A DNA stretch of 64,000 nt. It comes from Paraburkholderia susongensis (lineage in GTDB: Bacteria; Pseudomonadota; Gammaproteobacteria; Burkholderiales; Burkholderiaceae). The stretch lies in the NCBI RefSeq assembly GCF_900177725.1, contig NZ_FXAT01000002.1, forward strand, positions 1 to 64,000. Reading direction: 5' to 3'. The position numbers and the translations under genes were made by a program. Shown here piece by piece: positions 34,005 to 42,616 of this stretch (within the stretch, counting starts at the first letter, position 1; the number at the start of each line of letters is the position of its first letter). A model generated the notes under the pieces. It had not been told where the DNA came from and searched no databases. It saw nothing but the letters and a program-made list of their open reading frames with translations.

Positions 34005-35368
34005 TGACGTCGATTCGCCGCTGGCTGCTCGGCTGGCTGATCTTCGGCACGGTGGCGGCCTCGGCCGTCGCAGGCTACGCGATCTTTCACACGGCGCGGC
34101 GCGAAGCGAGCGAACTGTTCGACTACGAGCTGCGCACCGTCGCGCTGTCGTTGCCGTCGAACCTGAGCGGCGCGGGCAGCGGCGAGCGGCGCGAACCCGA
34201 CCTCGGCGATCTCGCCGACGATCGCATCGTCATCGAAATCTGGGAGCGCGGCGGCCAGTTGATCTACCACTCCGCTCGCGCGCCGGTGTTTGCGCGCCTG
34301 CCGCAGGGCTTCAACACGGTGCAGCGCGGCGACTACCACTGGCGCACCTTCGGCGTCGAGCAGAAGGAGCGCTACGTGCAGGTCGCGCAGCCGGTGTCCG
34401 TGCGCGAGGATCTGGCGCTGCAGCTCGCATTGCACACGCTATGGCCGCTCGGCGTGCTGCTGCCGGTGACGGTCGTGCTCGTGCTGCTGGTGGTCGCGCG
34501 CGGCCTGGCACCGATCGGAAGCCTGTCGCGCGCGCTCGCCACGCGTTCGATCGATTCGCTCGAACCGTTGCGGCTCGACGGCACCGTGCCGGTCGAAATC
34601 AGACCGCTCGTCGAAGCGCTCAACGATCTGCTGCAACGGCTGCATACGGCGTCGCAGGCGCAGCGCACGTTCATCGCCGATGCCGCGCACGAACTGCGCT
34701 CGCCGCTTGCCGCGCTGAAGCTGCAATTGCAGGCGGCCTCGCGCGACGGCTCGTTAACGGGTGAGGGGCAGGCGTTCGAGCGCGTCGAGCATCGTGTGAA
34801 CCGCATCATTCACCTCGTGCAGCAATTATTGGCGCTCGCGCGCGAAGACGCGCAGCCGGTCACGTCGATGGTGCCGGTCAGCCTGCGACGCATCGGCGAA
34901 CAGGTGGTCAGCGATTTTTCGCTGCTCGCGGAGATGCGCGAGATCGATCTCGGCCTCGAATGCGAAAGCGCGCGCGCGCCGAACGACGCCTATACGGTGC
35001 TGGCCGAGCCGCATAGCATGAGCGTGCTGCTAGGGAACCTCATCAACAACGCGATCCGTCACACGCCGCCCGGCGGCCGCGTCGACGTGGTGCTGCGGCG
35101 CGCGGGAGAGCGGGTTGGTTTCGAGGTCGTCGATAGCGGCTCGGGCATTCCGGAGGAGGAGCGCGAACGCGTGTTCGACCGCTTCTATCGCGGCGAGGGC
35201 TCGAAGGGCGAGGGCAGCGGTCTCGGTCTTGCGATCGTCGCGCGGATTGCCGGGCGTCATCAGCTTGCGCTGTCGCTGCGCAATAACGCCGGGCGGCCCG
35301 GTTTGAGCGTCGCCGTGTCGGGTCTGCGCGCGCACGATGCCGACGCGTCGGCGCCTGCCGCGGGCTGA
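34004..35368 (+). CDS. Sensor histidine kinase (QseC/PmrB type), second system
   Basis: A 454-residue membrane kinase: first TM helix at residues 5-27, a periplasmic region of about 110 residues, and a second TM helix (LGVLLPVTVVLVLLVVARGL). The phospho-acceptor histidine lies in ADAAHELRSPLAALK; the ATP-binding motifs are LLGNLINNAIRHT, VDSGSGIP and GSGLGLAIV. Translationally coupled to the regulator. The signal is unknown; cross-talk with the first system is possible because both belong to one subfamily. Confidence 0.92.
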   Translation: MTSIRRWLLGWLIFGTVAASAVAGYAIFHTARREASELFDYELRTVALSLPSNLSGAGSGERREPDLGDLADDRIVIEIWERGGQLIYHSARAPVFARLPQGFNTVQRGDYHWRTFGVEQKERYVQVAQPVSVREDLALQLALHTLWPLGVLLPVTVVLVLLVVARGLAPIGSLSRALATRSIDSLEPLRLDGTVPVEIRPLVEALNDLLQRLHTASQAQRTFIADAAHELRSPLAALKLQLQAASRDGSLTGEGQAFERVEHRVNRIIHLVQQLLALAREDAQPVTSMVPVSLRRIGEQVVSDFSLLAEMREIDLGLECESARAPNDAYTVLAEPHSMSVLLGNLINNAIRHTPPGGRVDVVLRRAGERVGFEVVDSGSGIPEEERERVFDRFYRGEGSKGEGSGLGLAIVARIAGRHQLALSLRNNAGRPGLSVAVSGLRAHDADASAPAAG

Positions 35369-35414
35369 CGATCCGCACACCGCTCAGGGTTGTCACGAGG
35401 GCGTTTGCGCAGAC

Positions 35415-35423
35415 TGCTACAAT
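35415..35423 (+). promoter_or_regulatory. Extended -10 promoter of the proQ-like gene
   Basis: TGCTACAAT matches the extended -10 pattern TGnTATAAT with one change. It lies about 36 bases before the ATG, with no good -35 at standard spacing. This fits a short leader without a clear ribosome site. Confidence 0.4.
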
Positions 35424-35458
35424 CCCGTTTTTACGAATCGACTGACTGGTTGCGCACT

Positions 35459-36460
35459 ATGGGTTTCGAACAACTCGCTGAACTGAAGAAGCAACTGGCC
35501 GCCGCTCGCGCCGCGGCCGAGTCCGCCGGCAAGCCCGATCGCAAATCGGCTGCCCGGCCTGCTTCGAAGTCCGCCGCCAAGCCGGATTCGCGGCCCGGTT
35601 CGAAGCCGGCCGCGAAGGCCGGTTCCCGCCCGGATGCGAAGCCGGGTGCGAAGCCCGCGCGCCACCACCACGGGCAGCCGCGCGGCGCGGCGCAGGCGGC
35701 CGCCGCGCAGGCGAAGCCGGCGGTGGATGCGAAACCGGTGGACCCGGTCGTCAGGTCGATCGGGCGTCTGCAAAAGCGCTTCCCGATTGCGTTCCCGAAG
35801 AACCCGGCGCCGAAGCTGGCGCTGAAGATCGGCATTTTCGAGGACCTCGTCGTGCACGCGAAAGAGCTTTCGCTCACCGAAGCCGAACTGCGCGACGCGA
35901 TCAAGACGTGGTGCCGTGGCGGGCGCTACTGGAAGAGCCTCGTCGAAGGCGCGGCGCGCGTCGATCTGACGGGCACCGAGGCCGGCAAGGTCACCGCGCA
36001 GGAAGCCGCGGGCGCGCAGCGTCTGCTCGCGCATCGCGCGGCCAGAGGGGCGCAGAAGGCGGCCGCAGGCGCGGGCGCAACCGCTGATTCGGTGGCGGGC
36101 TCGCAAAGCGCGCCGGCTGACAAGCCGCAGGCCGAGGCGGCGGCATCGTCCGCGAATAGTGGCGAAGCCGTGGCGGAACAGGCGGGGGCGCAGGCGGCTG
36201 CACAGTCAGCGTCGCCGGACAAGGCGCCGGCGGCCGGTAGCGAGACCAGCGCTCAGGCCAACGAGCGGACCGACACGCAAGCCAGCGCGCAGACCGACAC
36301 GCAGGGTGGTAGTCAGGCCAGCACCCAAGTCGATGCACAGGCCGATGTACAAGCCGACACACGGGCCAGCGCCCAAGCCGATGCACAGGCCAACACGCAA
36401 CCCGGCACGCAGGACGCTCCTTCAGCCAGCACCCCCGCAGTACCTCCCTCCCAGGCATAA
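35459..36460 (+). CDS. ProQ/FinO-family RNA chaperone with long repetitive tail
   Basis: A 333-residue protein. A short helix (MGFEQLAELKKQLAAARAAA) and a Lys/Ala/Pro/Ser-rich linker of about 65 residues lead to the ProQ/FinO domain (about residues 90-180, with FPIAFPKNPAPKLALKIGI and WCRGGRYWKSL). Family members bind structured RNAs and pair small RNAs with mRNAs. The last 130 residues are Ala/Gln/Thr/Asp-rich imperfect repeats (TQASAQTDTQ, AQADVQADT), probably disordered. Bacterial ProQ proteins usually lack such a tail. Confidence 0.85.
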   Translation: MGFEQLAELKKQLAAARAAAESAGKPDRKSAARPASKSAAKPDSRPGSKPAAKAGSRPDAKPGAKPARHHHGQPRGAAQAAAAQAKPAVDAKPVDPVVRSIGRLQKRFPIAFPKNPAPKLALKIGIFEDLVVHAKELSLTEAELRDAIKTWCRGGRYWKSLVEGAARVDLTGTEAGKVTAQEAAGAQRLLAHRAARGAQKAAAGAGATADSVAGSQSAPADKPQAEAAASSANSGEAVAEQAGAQAAAQSASPDKAPAAGSETSAQANERTDTQASAQTDTQGGSQASTQVDAQADVQADTRASAQADAQANTQPGTQDAPSASTPAVPPSQA

Positions 36461-36467
36461 CACGCCG

Positions 36468-36487
36468 GCCGCCCGCATCAGGGCGGC
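36468..36487. terminator. Hairpin between convergent genes
   Basis: GCCGCCC / GGGCGGC with a 6-base loop, placed 7 bases after the proQ-like stop and 3 before the end of the convergent TAXI gene. No U-run follows, so termination would be weak or factor-assisted. Confidence 0.45.
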
Positions 36488-36490
36488 GCT

Positions 36491-37843
36491 TCAGGACACC
36501 ACCGCGGGCCGCGCAGCCAATAACCGGCTGCGCACGAAGCCCACATGCTCGCGCAGCACATAGAACGCGTCCGCGTACGCGAGCGGCATGCGCAGGCGGT
36601 TCAACGCTCCTTCGATCTGGTCGAGTTGCCCGAGGAGTTGCGTGCGCTCGTCCTCGGTCGCTCCGGCGAGCGCATGCCGTTCGATCGCGATCAGCGAGCC
36701 GTAATAGCGATAGATGCGCGAGCGCACGCGCCAGCGATAGAGCGCCGGAATCACCCGCATCGCCGGCACCAGCAGCACCGCCACGGGCAGGAGCAGCACG
36801 AGCGTGCGGTCGCCGATGCTCGCGAGCCAGAACGGCAGCGTGCGGTACAGAAAACCCTTGCCGGTCCGGTAGTAGCGCCGCGCGTCCTCGCTGATCTGAT
36901 ATTCATGCGCGACCGGGTTCGGAAACTGTCCCGCGTGCTGCAGCAGGCCCGCCGTGCCATGCACTTCCTGCGCGGCTTCGATGAGCAGATCGGAGATGGC
37001 CGGATGCAGATTACGCCGCGCGACGAGTTCGACGGTCGGGCTGATCAGATGCACGGTCTCCGGTGGAATGCGCCGCTTCAGATCAAGCACGCCGGGCGGC
37101 AGATCGATCTGGTCCAGAAACGGGAAGAGGCGCGTATAGGCGGCCGCTTCGTCGAAATTCATCACCGAAATGCCGGGCACCTTGAGCAGCCGCAGCATCA
37201 GACCGCGCGTCGTGGAGTCGCCGCTGAGGATCGCCGCGTCGACTTTCCCCGTGACCAGTTCCGTGGCGGCCTGCAGGCCGTCGCTCGGCAGGAGCGTGGT
37301 GCGCCCGCCGGGTACGATGCCGTTCGCCGCGAGCAGTTGCAGCGCAAGCAGCCGCGTGCCGCTGCCTTCACGGCCTATCGCGATCCTTTTGCCCTCGAGT
37401 TGCGCGAGTTGCGTCAGGCGCGTGCCGCGATAGAACACGACCACCGGTACATAGAACACGCTGCCGAGCGACATCAGCGACGACGTGTCGAGCCCCTCGG
37501 CGACGCCTCCTTGCACGAGCGCGATATCGACGTGCTGTTTCGGATCGAGCAAACGTTGCAGGTTCTGCACCGAGCCATCCGATTCGAGAACGTTCAGCTG
37601 GATGCCGTTGCGCGCGAGGATCTTTTTGTACTGGTTCGCGGTGACGATAAACGAACTGTCGCGCGGGCCCGCGCTGATCGTGATCGTGCGCGGCGGCGCC
37701 GGGTTCGCCAGCCAGACGATCAGCATGACCGCGAACGCGATCAGGAGCGCCGTGAGGAAATAGGGCAGCACGTGGTCGCGCCATTCGGCACGCGGCGTAT
37801 TTTCGCGAGAGACGTGTAAAGGATGCGGGCGCTGCGCTTTCAT
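36491..37843 (-). CDS. TAXI-family TRAP solute-binding protein, membrane-anchored
   Basis: A 450-residue protein. One N-terminal TM helix (YFLTALLIAFAVMLIVWLA) precedes a TAXI-type binding domain (TITISAGPRDSSF, VDIALVQGG, GREGSGTRLLALQLL), and a second TM segment near residues 355-375 precedes a basic cytoplasmic tail. Family members capture ligands for TRAP transporters, but no TRAP permease gene is adjacent, so it may act alone or sense. GGAG lies 6 bases before ATG 37843. Confidence 0.85.
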   Translation of the reverse strand: MKAQRPHPLHVSRENTPRAEWRDHVLPYFLTALLIAFAVMLIVWLANPAPPRTITISAGPRDSSFIVTANQYKKILARNGIQLNVLESDGSVQNLQRLLDPKQHVDIALVQGGVAEGLDTSSLMSLGSVFYVPVVVFYRGTRLTQLAQLEGKRIAIGREGSGTRLLALQLLAANGIVPGGRTTLLPSDGLQAATELVTGKVDAAILSGDSTTRGLMLRLLKVPGISVMNFDEAAAYTRLFPFLDQIDLPPGVLDLKRRIPPETVHLISPTVELVARRNLHPAISDLLIEAAQEVHGTAGLLQHAGQFPNPVAHEYQISEDARRYYRTGKGFLYRTLPFWLASIGDRTLVLLLPVAVLLVPAMRVIPALYRWRVRSRIYRYYGSLIAIERHALAGATEDERTQLLGQLDQIEGALNRLRMPLAYADAFYVLREHVGFVRSRLLAARPAVVS

Positions 37844-38060
37844 GAACACTCCGTGCCCAAGCCGGGATCAGGCATTGTCGCCTGTGCGTGGCGGATTTGC
37901 CGTCGGCAGTATGCTCTATTGACCGGGCGGGGCGCATTTATTCCACGGCCTGGATCGCGGCCCCGCGAGAGTTCGGACAGTTGGGCGCGCATGGCATAAT
38001 TTGCCGCAAATCATGGTCTATCGATCATGGGTCGCCACTTCGTCGCATAGCGCCGGGCGT

Positions 38061-38570
38061 ATGTTCAATCGTCTGCACCTGAAGATCGGCAGTTGGCTGG
38101 GATTGGCCGCGATCCTGATGGCGGCGCTCGCGCCGACGATTTCGCATACGCTCGCCGCCCACGTGGACGATGCCGTGATGTCCGCCGCGCTTTGCCGGGC
38201 GGCGTCGATGGATGCGACGGACGCAATGGACGATATGTCGGCGATGCAGTCCACGTCGCCCATGCGGATGCAGATGCCGGCGCAGGATGCCGCACCGCAA
38301 GACACGCACGCCACGGCAGACACGGCGGACGCAGCGGACACACCAGCAGCCCCCGGCGATTCCCCCAGCAAGCACACGCAGATGTCCGATGGCGACGCCT
38401 GCGGCTATTGCAGCCTGCTCGCGCATCTGCCTGTGATGCCGAGCGTCGAAACGCTGTTCGTCACCGCGGTCCGCGCGCGTCAGCAGAGCGCCACAGCCCG
38501 CTTCGAAAGCGTGCGGCGCGTCGCACCGCTCACCTTCGCGCAGCCACGCGCACCGCCGTTCACATCCTGA
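38061..38570 (+). CDS. DUF2946-family protein
   Basis: A 169-residue protein with an N-terminal hydrophobic segment (LGLAAILMAALAPTISHTLAA). A Met/Asp/Ala-rich middle (MDDMSAMQSTSPMRMQMP) precedes the DUF2946 core with the C-x2-C motif in GDACGYCSLLAHLP. Methionine- and cysteine-rich composition suits copper binding. It is first in line with an outer-membrane-like gene and copC, supporting a copper role. The exact function of DUF2946 is unknown. Confidence 0.8.
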   Translation: MFNRLHLKIGSWLGLAAILMAALAPTISHTLAAHVDDAVMSAALCRAASMDATDAMDDMSAMQSTSPMRMQMPAQDAAPQDTHATADTADAADTPAAPGDSPSKHTQMSDGDACGYCSLLAHLPVMPSVETLFVTAVRARQQSATARFESVRRVAPLTFAQPRAPPFTS

Positions 38571-38675
38571 TTCGAGTCCTTGATGGCGCGATGCGATGAC
38601 CCGCCTCGCGCCCGCCGGCGCGCATCCATTCGGTTGCGCGCTGGCCCCGTCACAACCGAACAGACAGGATCAGAC

Positions 38676-39626
38676 ATGCACAATCCAGCAACGCGCGGCG
38701 GCCGTCCGCTGCGCGCGGCGCCGCTCGTCGCGGCCGCCCGATCTGTCGCGCGCGGCGCTTTACCGTCCACGCTCGCCGCCGCCTGGGTCACCGCTTTGGT
38801 CACGCTAGGCGCGCCGTCGCTCGCGCGCGCCCACGCGATCGCGGGCGACCGCGTCTTCCCGTCGACGCTGGCCGTCGACGACCCCGGCGTCGGCGACGAA
38901 GCCAACTTCGAGTACGGCCATCAGCGCGTGCCGGGCGACAACGGCGATCAGAGCATCAACACCTTCAGCTTCGAGTACGACAAGCTGATTACGCCGCGCC
39001 TCGCGGTGTCTGTCGACGGCGCCTACGTGATGCAGAACAACCCCGGCGCGCGCGGCTTCGACACCTTCGGCGTCGGCCTCAAGTACCTGCTGTATGTGAA
39101 CGAGAAGCACGAACTGATGACCTCGGTCGGCGTGAATGCGGAACTTGGCGGCACCGGCAGCCGTGCGATCGCCAACAACTTCTCGACGATCTCGCCGACC
39201 GTCTACGTCGGCAAGGGCATGGGCGATCTGCCGGATTCGCTCGCCTATCTGCGTCCCGTGGCGGTGACGGCCGAGGCCGGTCCCGCGCTGACCACAGGAG
39301 GCGGCCAGCCGAACGCGTTCAACTACGGTTTCACGGTGCAGTACAGCCTGCCGTATCTGCAGCAGCACGTGCACGACGCCGGTCTGCCGCAACCGTTCGC
39401 GAACCTGATCCCGCTGGTGGAAATTCCGCTCTCGCGCAGTCAGGGGCAGACGACCGGCACGGTCAATCCGGGCTTCATCTGGCTGAATCGCTACGGGCAG
39501 TTCGGTGTCGAGGCGCAGATTCCGGTCAACCGCGCGAGCGGCTCGCACGTCGGCATTCTGGTACAGGCGCATCTGTTCTTCGACGATATTGCGCCGACCA
39601 CGCTCGGCAAGCCGCTATTCCAGTAA
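38676..39626 (+). CDS. Predicted outer-membrane / periplasmic protein of a copper-linked operon
   Basis: A 316-residue exported protein; the signal sequence ends near SLARAHAIAG. The mature part has alternating hydrophobic/aromatic strands (INTFSFEYDKLITPRLAVSVDGAY, FNYGFTVQYSLPYLQ, GILVQAHLFFDD) typical of an outer-membrane beta-barrel. I do not recognise a named family. It sits between DUF2946 and CopC genes, so a role in metal handling at the envelope is likely. ATG 38676 opens the signal peptide. Confidence 0.7.
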   Translation: MHNPATRGGRPLRAAPLVAAARSVARGALPSTLAAAWVTALVTLGAPSLARAHAIAGDRVFPSTLAVDDPGVGDEANFEYGHQRVPGDNGDQSINTFSFEYDKLITPRLAVSVDGAYVMQNNPGARGFDTFGVGLKYLLYVNEKHELMTSVGVNAELGGTGSRAIANNFSTISPTVYVGKGMGDLPDSLAYLRPVAVTAEAGPALTTGGGQPNAFNYGFTVQYSLPYLQQHVHDAGLPQPFANLIPLVEIPLSRSQGQTTGTVNPGFIWLNRYGQFGVEAQIPVNRASGSHVGILVQAHLFFDDIAPTTLGKPLFQ

Positions 39627-39641
39627 CGCAGGAGAACGACG

Positions 39642-40013
39642 ATGAACAACACCTTGAAGAATCGCGCGGTACGCATGGCTACACTCGTGGCCGGTCTCGC
39701 GCTGGCATGCACCGCGTTCGCGCATGTCTTTCCGCAGAAACAGGAGCCGGGCGCGGGCGCGACGGTCGCCTCGCCCGCCCAGGTGCGGATCACGTTCGAC
39801 GGGCCGCTCGAACCGGCGTTCAGTTCGTTGACCGTTACCGACGCCAGTGGCAAGCAGGTCAATGCGCAGAAGTCCGCGGTCGACGCGCAGCAGACTGCCG
39901 TGATGACAGTGCGGCTGCCGGCGCTCGTGGCGGGACATTACATCGTGCATTGGGTGGCCGTTGCGTCGGACGGGCATCGCACGCACGGTGATTATGGGTT
40001 CGACGTGAAGTAG
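39642..40013 (+). CDS. copC: Copper resistance protein CopC
   Basis: A 123-residue periplasmic copper-binding protein. The signal peptide ends at CTAFAHV, leaving an N-terminal His as copper ligand; the CopC fold follows (FDGPLEPAFSSLTV, YIVHWVAVASDGHRTHGDYGFDV with the C-terminal His ligands). No copD membrane partner is next to it. It is 15 bases after the outer-membrane-like gene, with a GGAG ribosome site. Confidence 0.92.
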   Translation: MNNTLKNRAVRMATLVAGLALACTAFAHVFPQKQEPGAGATVASPAQVRITFDGPLEPAFSSLTVTDASGKQVNAQKSAVDAQQTAVMTVRLPALVAGHYIVHWVAVASDGHRTHGDYGFDVK

Positions 40014-40145
40014 AGCGTATGACGAAGTGCCGCCGCGCAAGGCGGCGGTGCTTCGCCGTTTGTTCGACTATCATCCTGTACTTCGGCAAATGCGGTCTAT
40101 ACGGCAGGCCGTTCGGCGGCCCCGCCGAGAGCAGGCGTGCGCTCG
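40014..40145. other. Boundary between copper genes and accessory stretch
   Basis: Short stretch with no gene after copC. The remnant that follows at 40146 marks the left side of the second toxin region. Confidence 0.4.
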
Positions 40146-40337
40146 TCAATCCCGCCACGTCGTGCTGTCCATCACCTGGTAGACCGAACCATATTGCGTG
40201 ATCTTTGAATACGGCACGGGGTCCGCGCCAAAGATTTCGCGCAGCTTCGCGGGTGCGACCTGCTCGATGTCATGGGCGTGATGAGGCCGTTGTGCTTGAA
40301 GGTCTCTTCCATCAGCGCAACTGGAATCAGCGATTGC
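40146..40337 (-). pseudogene. C-terminal remnant of an unidentified gene
   Basis: Read leftward, two frames join into a plausible protein end: ALMEETFKHNGLITP in one frame, then IEQVAPAKLREIFGADPVPY and KITQYGSVYQVMDSTTWRD in another, ending in TGA at 40146-40148. The composition is clearly coding, but there is a frame change near 40265-40285 and no start. It lies directly downstream of the immunity gene. The family is not recognised; a lost effector is one possibility. Confidence 0.5.
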
Positions 40338-40631
40338 CTACTCACTCAGTAGCCGTTTTACTTCATCAAGGAAGGAAGCCGCCGTGTAGCCCCATGCTTC
40401 GGGGTCAACGTAAAAGCCATACATTTCTTCAAAATGCTCATCCAGGTTGGCGGAACAATCGCATTTAAAACGATCAATTTCATCCATGACTAACTTATGA
40501 AGGGTTTTGTCGCTCTCTTTTTTGAAACACGAAACAATTTCCTGTACGTTGTTACCCCATAAATCGAAATCTTCATTGAAATAGCCGTGAATCAAAAAAT
40601 TCAGATTCGGGTAAAGTGATTCGCTTTTCAC
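40338..40631 (-). CDS. CdiI-family immunity protein
   Basis: A 97-residue acidic protein (SLYPNLNFLIHGYFNEDFDLWG, then SFLDEVKRLLSE) matching the contact-dependent growth inhibition immunity family (CdiI_2 type). It follows the toxin gene by 7 bases and would neutralise the toxin in the same cell. It starts with GTG at 40631; no good ribosome site, so translation probably depends on coupling to the toxin gene. AT-rich relative to flanking genes. Confidence 0.8.
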   Translation of the reverse strand: MKSESLYPNLNFLIHGYFNEDFDLWGNNVQEIVSCFKKESDKTLHKLVMDEIDRFKCDCSANLDEHFEEMYGFYVDPEAWGYTAASFLDEVKRLLSE

Positions 40632-40638
40632 GATAAGT

Positions 40639-41475
40639 TCAAGGTATCAGGTAGGCGGTAAGAATGTAGTATGGCATGCCGTTATATTCCTTTCGTATCA
40701 GCCACATCTGAACCTTGCTCAGATTCACCAACTCCCCGGTCTTACGAACGACCCCGTGTCCTACCTGCCTGCCTACGTCGCCAGTCAGTTCCAGTCGTAC
40801 AGAACCGGTATGAGTTTGCGCCCATGTCGTGATGCAAGCTGTGTTGGCCTGCATGACCTTGGAAATCGCCCACTCTGCTGTTCGCAAATCAGTGAACGAT
40901 GAAACAACCTGTCGCTTTGGTTCGCGCACCAATCGTTCCCGCAACTGTGCCTCGGTGCGCCCCACGTGCTTCTCGAATGTGTGTCCACCAATCCGGCTGC
41001 TCGGCTTTGCTTCGTGCTCCATCAGCCTGATCCGGCCCATCGTGATCTCGGACGCCCGTACTGCCTTGATCGATCCGGCCACGCCTACCGACACAGCAAT
41101 ATCCAGCGACAGGCCAATGTTGTTCGCCATCTCGGGACTGACCTTCATCGCTTCGGCCAGCTTCGCCGTGCCCCGCAACGTCAACGTAGCTGTATCCTGG
41201 CCGGTCCAGACCTGCCGCAAGCTCGACGCCGCTGTATCCGAACCATGCACGCCGAACGCGATACATCCCGCCTTGCTCGCCATTGTCGGTTCCGGCAGCA
41301 CGCATAGTGCCCCTGCCCCGACCATTTCCAGCACTCCACCAACGATCTGAAGACCGCCCCAAATCCGATTGGAAAGCATCTCCGACTGGCTGACCGACTG
41401 GCCAGCCAATACCGCGACCAACTGCGGCGCACTGAGTACCACGCGCACGCCGTCTGAATCCTGTTCCTGTGACAT
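40639..41475 (-). CDS. Effector with RNase A-like (CdiA-CT type) toxin domain
   Basis: A 278-residue protein. Residues 1-155 form a hydrophobic/helical N-terminal region (IWGGLQIVGGVLEMVGAGAL). Residues 160-278 form a bacterial RNase A-like toxin: GGHTFEKHVG, SSFTDLRTAEWAIS, VGHGVVRKTG, ILTAYLIP. The expected catalytic set is present: His170, Arg181 (11 later), Thr273 and Tyr275. In known CDI toxins this domain is the C-terminus of a giant CdiA; here it stands on a small protein with no transporter nearby, so delivery may use a secretion system encoded elsewhere. AGAGGA precedes the ATG. Confidence 0.82.
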   Translation of the reverse strand: MSQEQDSDGVRVVLSAPQLVAVLAGQSVSQSEMLSNRIWGGLQIVGGVLEMVGAGALCVLPEPTMASKAGCIAFGVHGSDTAASSLRQVWTGQDTATLTLRGTAKLAEAMKVSPEMANNIGLSLDIAVSVGVAGSIKAVRASEITMGRIRLMEHEAKPSSRIGGHTFEKHVGRTEAQLRERLVREPKRQVVSSFTDLRTAEWAISKVMQANTACITTWAQTHTGSVRLELTGDVGRQVGHGVVRKTGELVNLSKVQMWLIRKEYNGMPYYILTAYLIP

Positions 41476-42145
41476 TCGGAATTTCCTCTGTAATCGTTTG
41501 AACCCAGCAAGCTAGCAGGTAGCGCCAGGGAGAGGAATGGGCGGTGGATGAAAATCGCGGATGTATTTTTTTCAGATGTACTAAGCACTGTCTTGCTCCT
41601 ACTTCAGACATGGGACGCGCTGTGGTCGCGGCGAATCTGTATGACTGGTGTTCGCAAAATGCCCGTACGTCTTTTCGCGGGCGGCAGCCCGAAAGCTCCG
41701 CCAGATGCGTCAACACGGCTTGAATTCTGATCCACCTTTCGACGATTCACCGCATGCGATGCACTCATAGAGCGCACTACGCTGAAGGCCCGCAAGCTGT
41801 GAGACGCGAGCGCGGGAATCAGAAGAGTTGTCACAGGCTGGTCGCGAAACGCAGTCCGATGATGGGCTAATTGATGGCCCCAAAAAATCCCGTAAGTTCC
41901 TGAACTTACATCACGTAGTAGCCGGCTTCCGCGAGCGGCTGCGTCGTTTATGACAGCATGCTCGACGACACCTTCACATTTTCAGCTTTGGCCCATTGCC
42001 TCCTTAAAAAAATTAGAGAATGATCGGCAAACTTGAGGCGCGCTGGTTTGCGTCCAGTTCTTGGCTTCGCCTGCGTTGCCCGCAGGTAATTTTTTGGAGT
42101 ACTGAAAATGCAGGTAAAGCAGCAACGTGACCGGCGGAGGGCACA
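41476..42145. other. 670-bp stretch without a supported gene
   Basis: Lower GC than the surroundings, with several short frames but none with homology-like texture or a ribosome site. One short rightward frame (ATG 41610, 37 codons, VVAANLYDWCSQNARTSF) may be a gene fragment. The right end carries GGAGGG, the ribosome site of the gene at 42146. Confidence 0.4.
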
Positions 42146-42616
42146 ATGAAGCAGGCACCGCTGGAACCCGGCGACCAGCCTGGTATCGGCCATTCAGTCG
42201 TGAAAGGCGATTCATCCGATTCATCCGCTAGCAGTGCCTGCGCGATTATTTTCCGACTCGTCACCGATTACCAGGAGTCGTTCGGAGGCCATTTCGATTC
42301 GCTGCCGTTCCTGACATCGGGAGGGTGTTTCATCCAGGGTGCGAGCCTGCGATCCGCCAAATCCGGCTGCGAAATCTGGTCTCGCCTGCAATGGGATATA
42401 TGCCAGTGTCGGCGTCAACGCCAGGACTGGTACGACCAACGGTTCACTCTGACCGATGCGGCAGGCAAAGTGCTTGCGGACACCTATTACACGATACGCA
42501 AGCCGGGCGGCAAACCGATTCACGGTACAACGGACAGTGAAGGCCGAACTGCGAAGCACGTAACGGACGGCGCGCAATCCATCCGGATTTATCTTGGTCA
42601 CAAACAGGACGCATGA
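42146..42616 (+). CDS. Protein with transthyretin-like C-terminal domain
   Basis: A 156-residue protein. The last 60 residues (FTLTDAAGKVLADTYYTI, then GTTDSEGRTAKHVTDGAQ) match the small TTR/prealbumin-like domain often found at the tip of type VI secretion spike proteins or next to their cargo genes. The N-terminal part contains five cysteines and no recognised fold and could be frame-damaged. GGAGGG precedes the ATG, and the TGA overlaps the lysozyme start as ATGA. A role loading the lysozyme for secretion is inferred. Confidence 0.55.
   Translation: MKQAPLEPGDQPGIGHSVVKGDSSDSSASSACAIIFRLVTDYQESFGGHFDSLPFLTSGGCFIQGASLRSAKSGCEIWSRLQWDICQCRRQRQDWYDQRFTLTDAAGKVLADTYYTIRKPGGKPIHGTTDSEGRTAKHVTDGAQSIRIYLGHKQDA

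Noticed and set aside
41604..41834. 76-codon minus-strand frame in the 41.5-42.1 kb gap
   Set aside because: No start context, low-complexity basic composition and no family resemblance.
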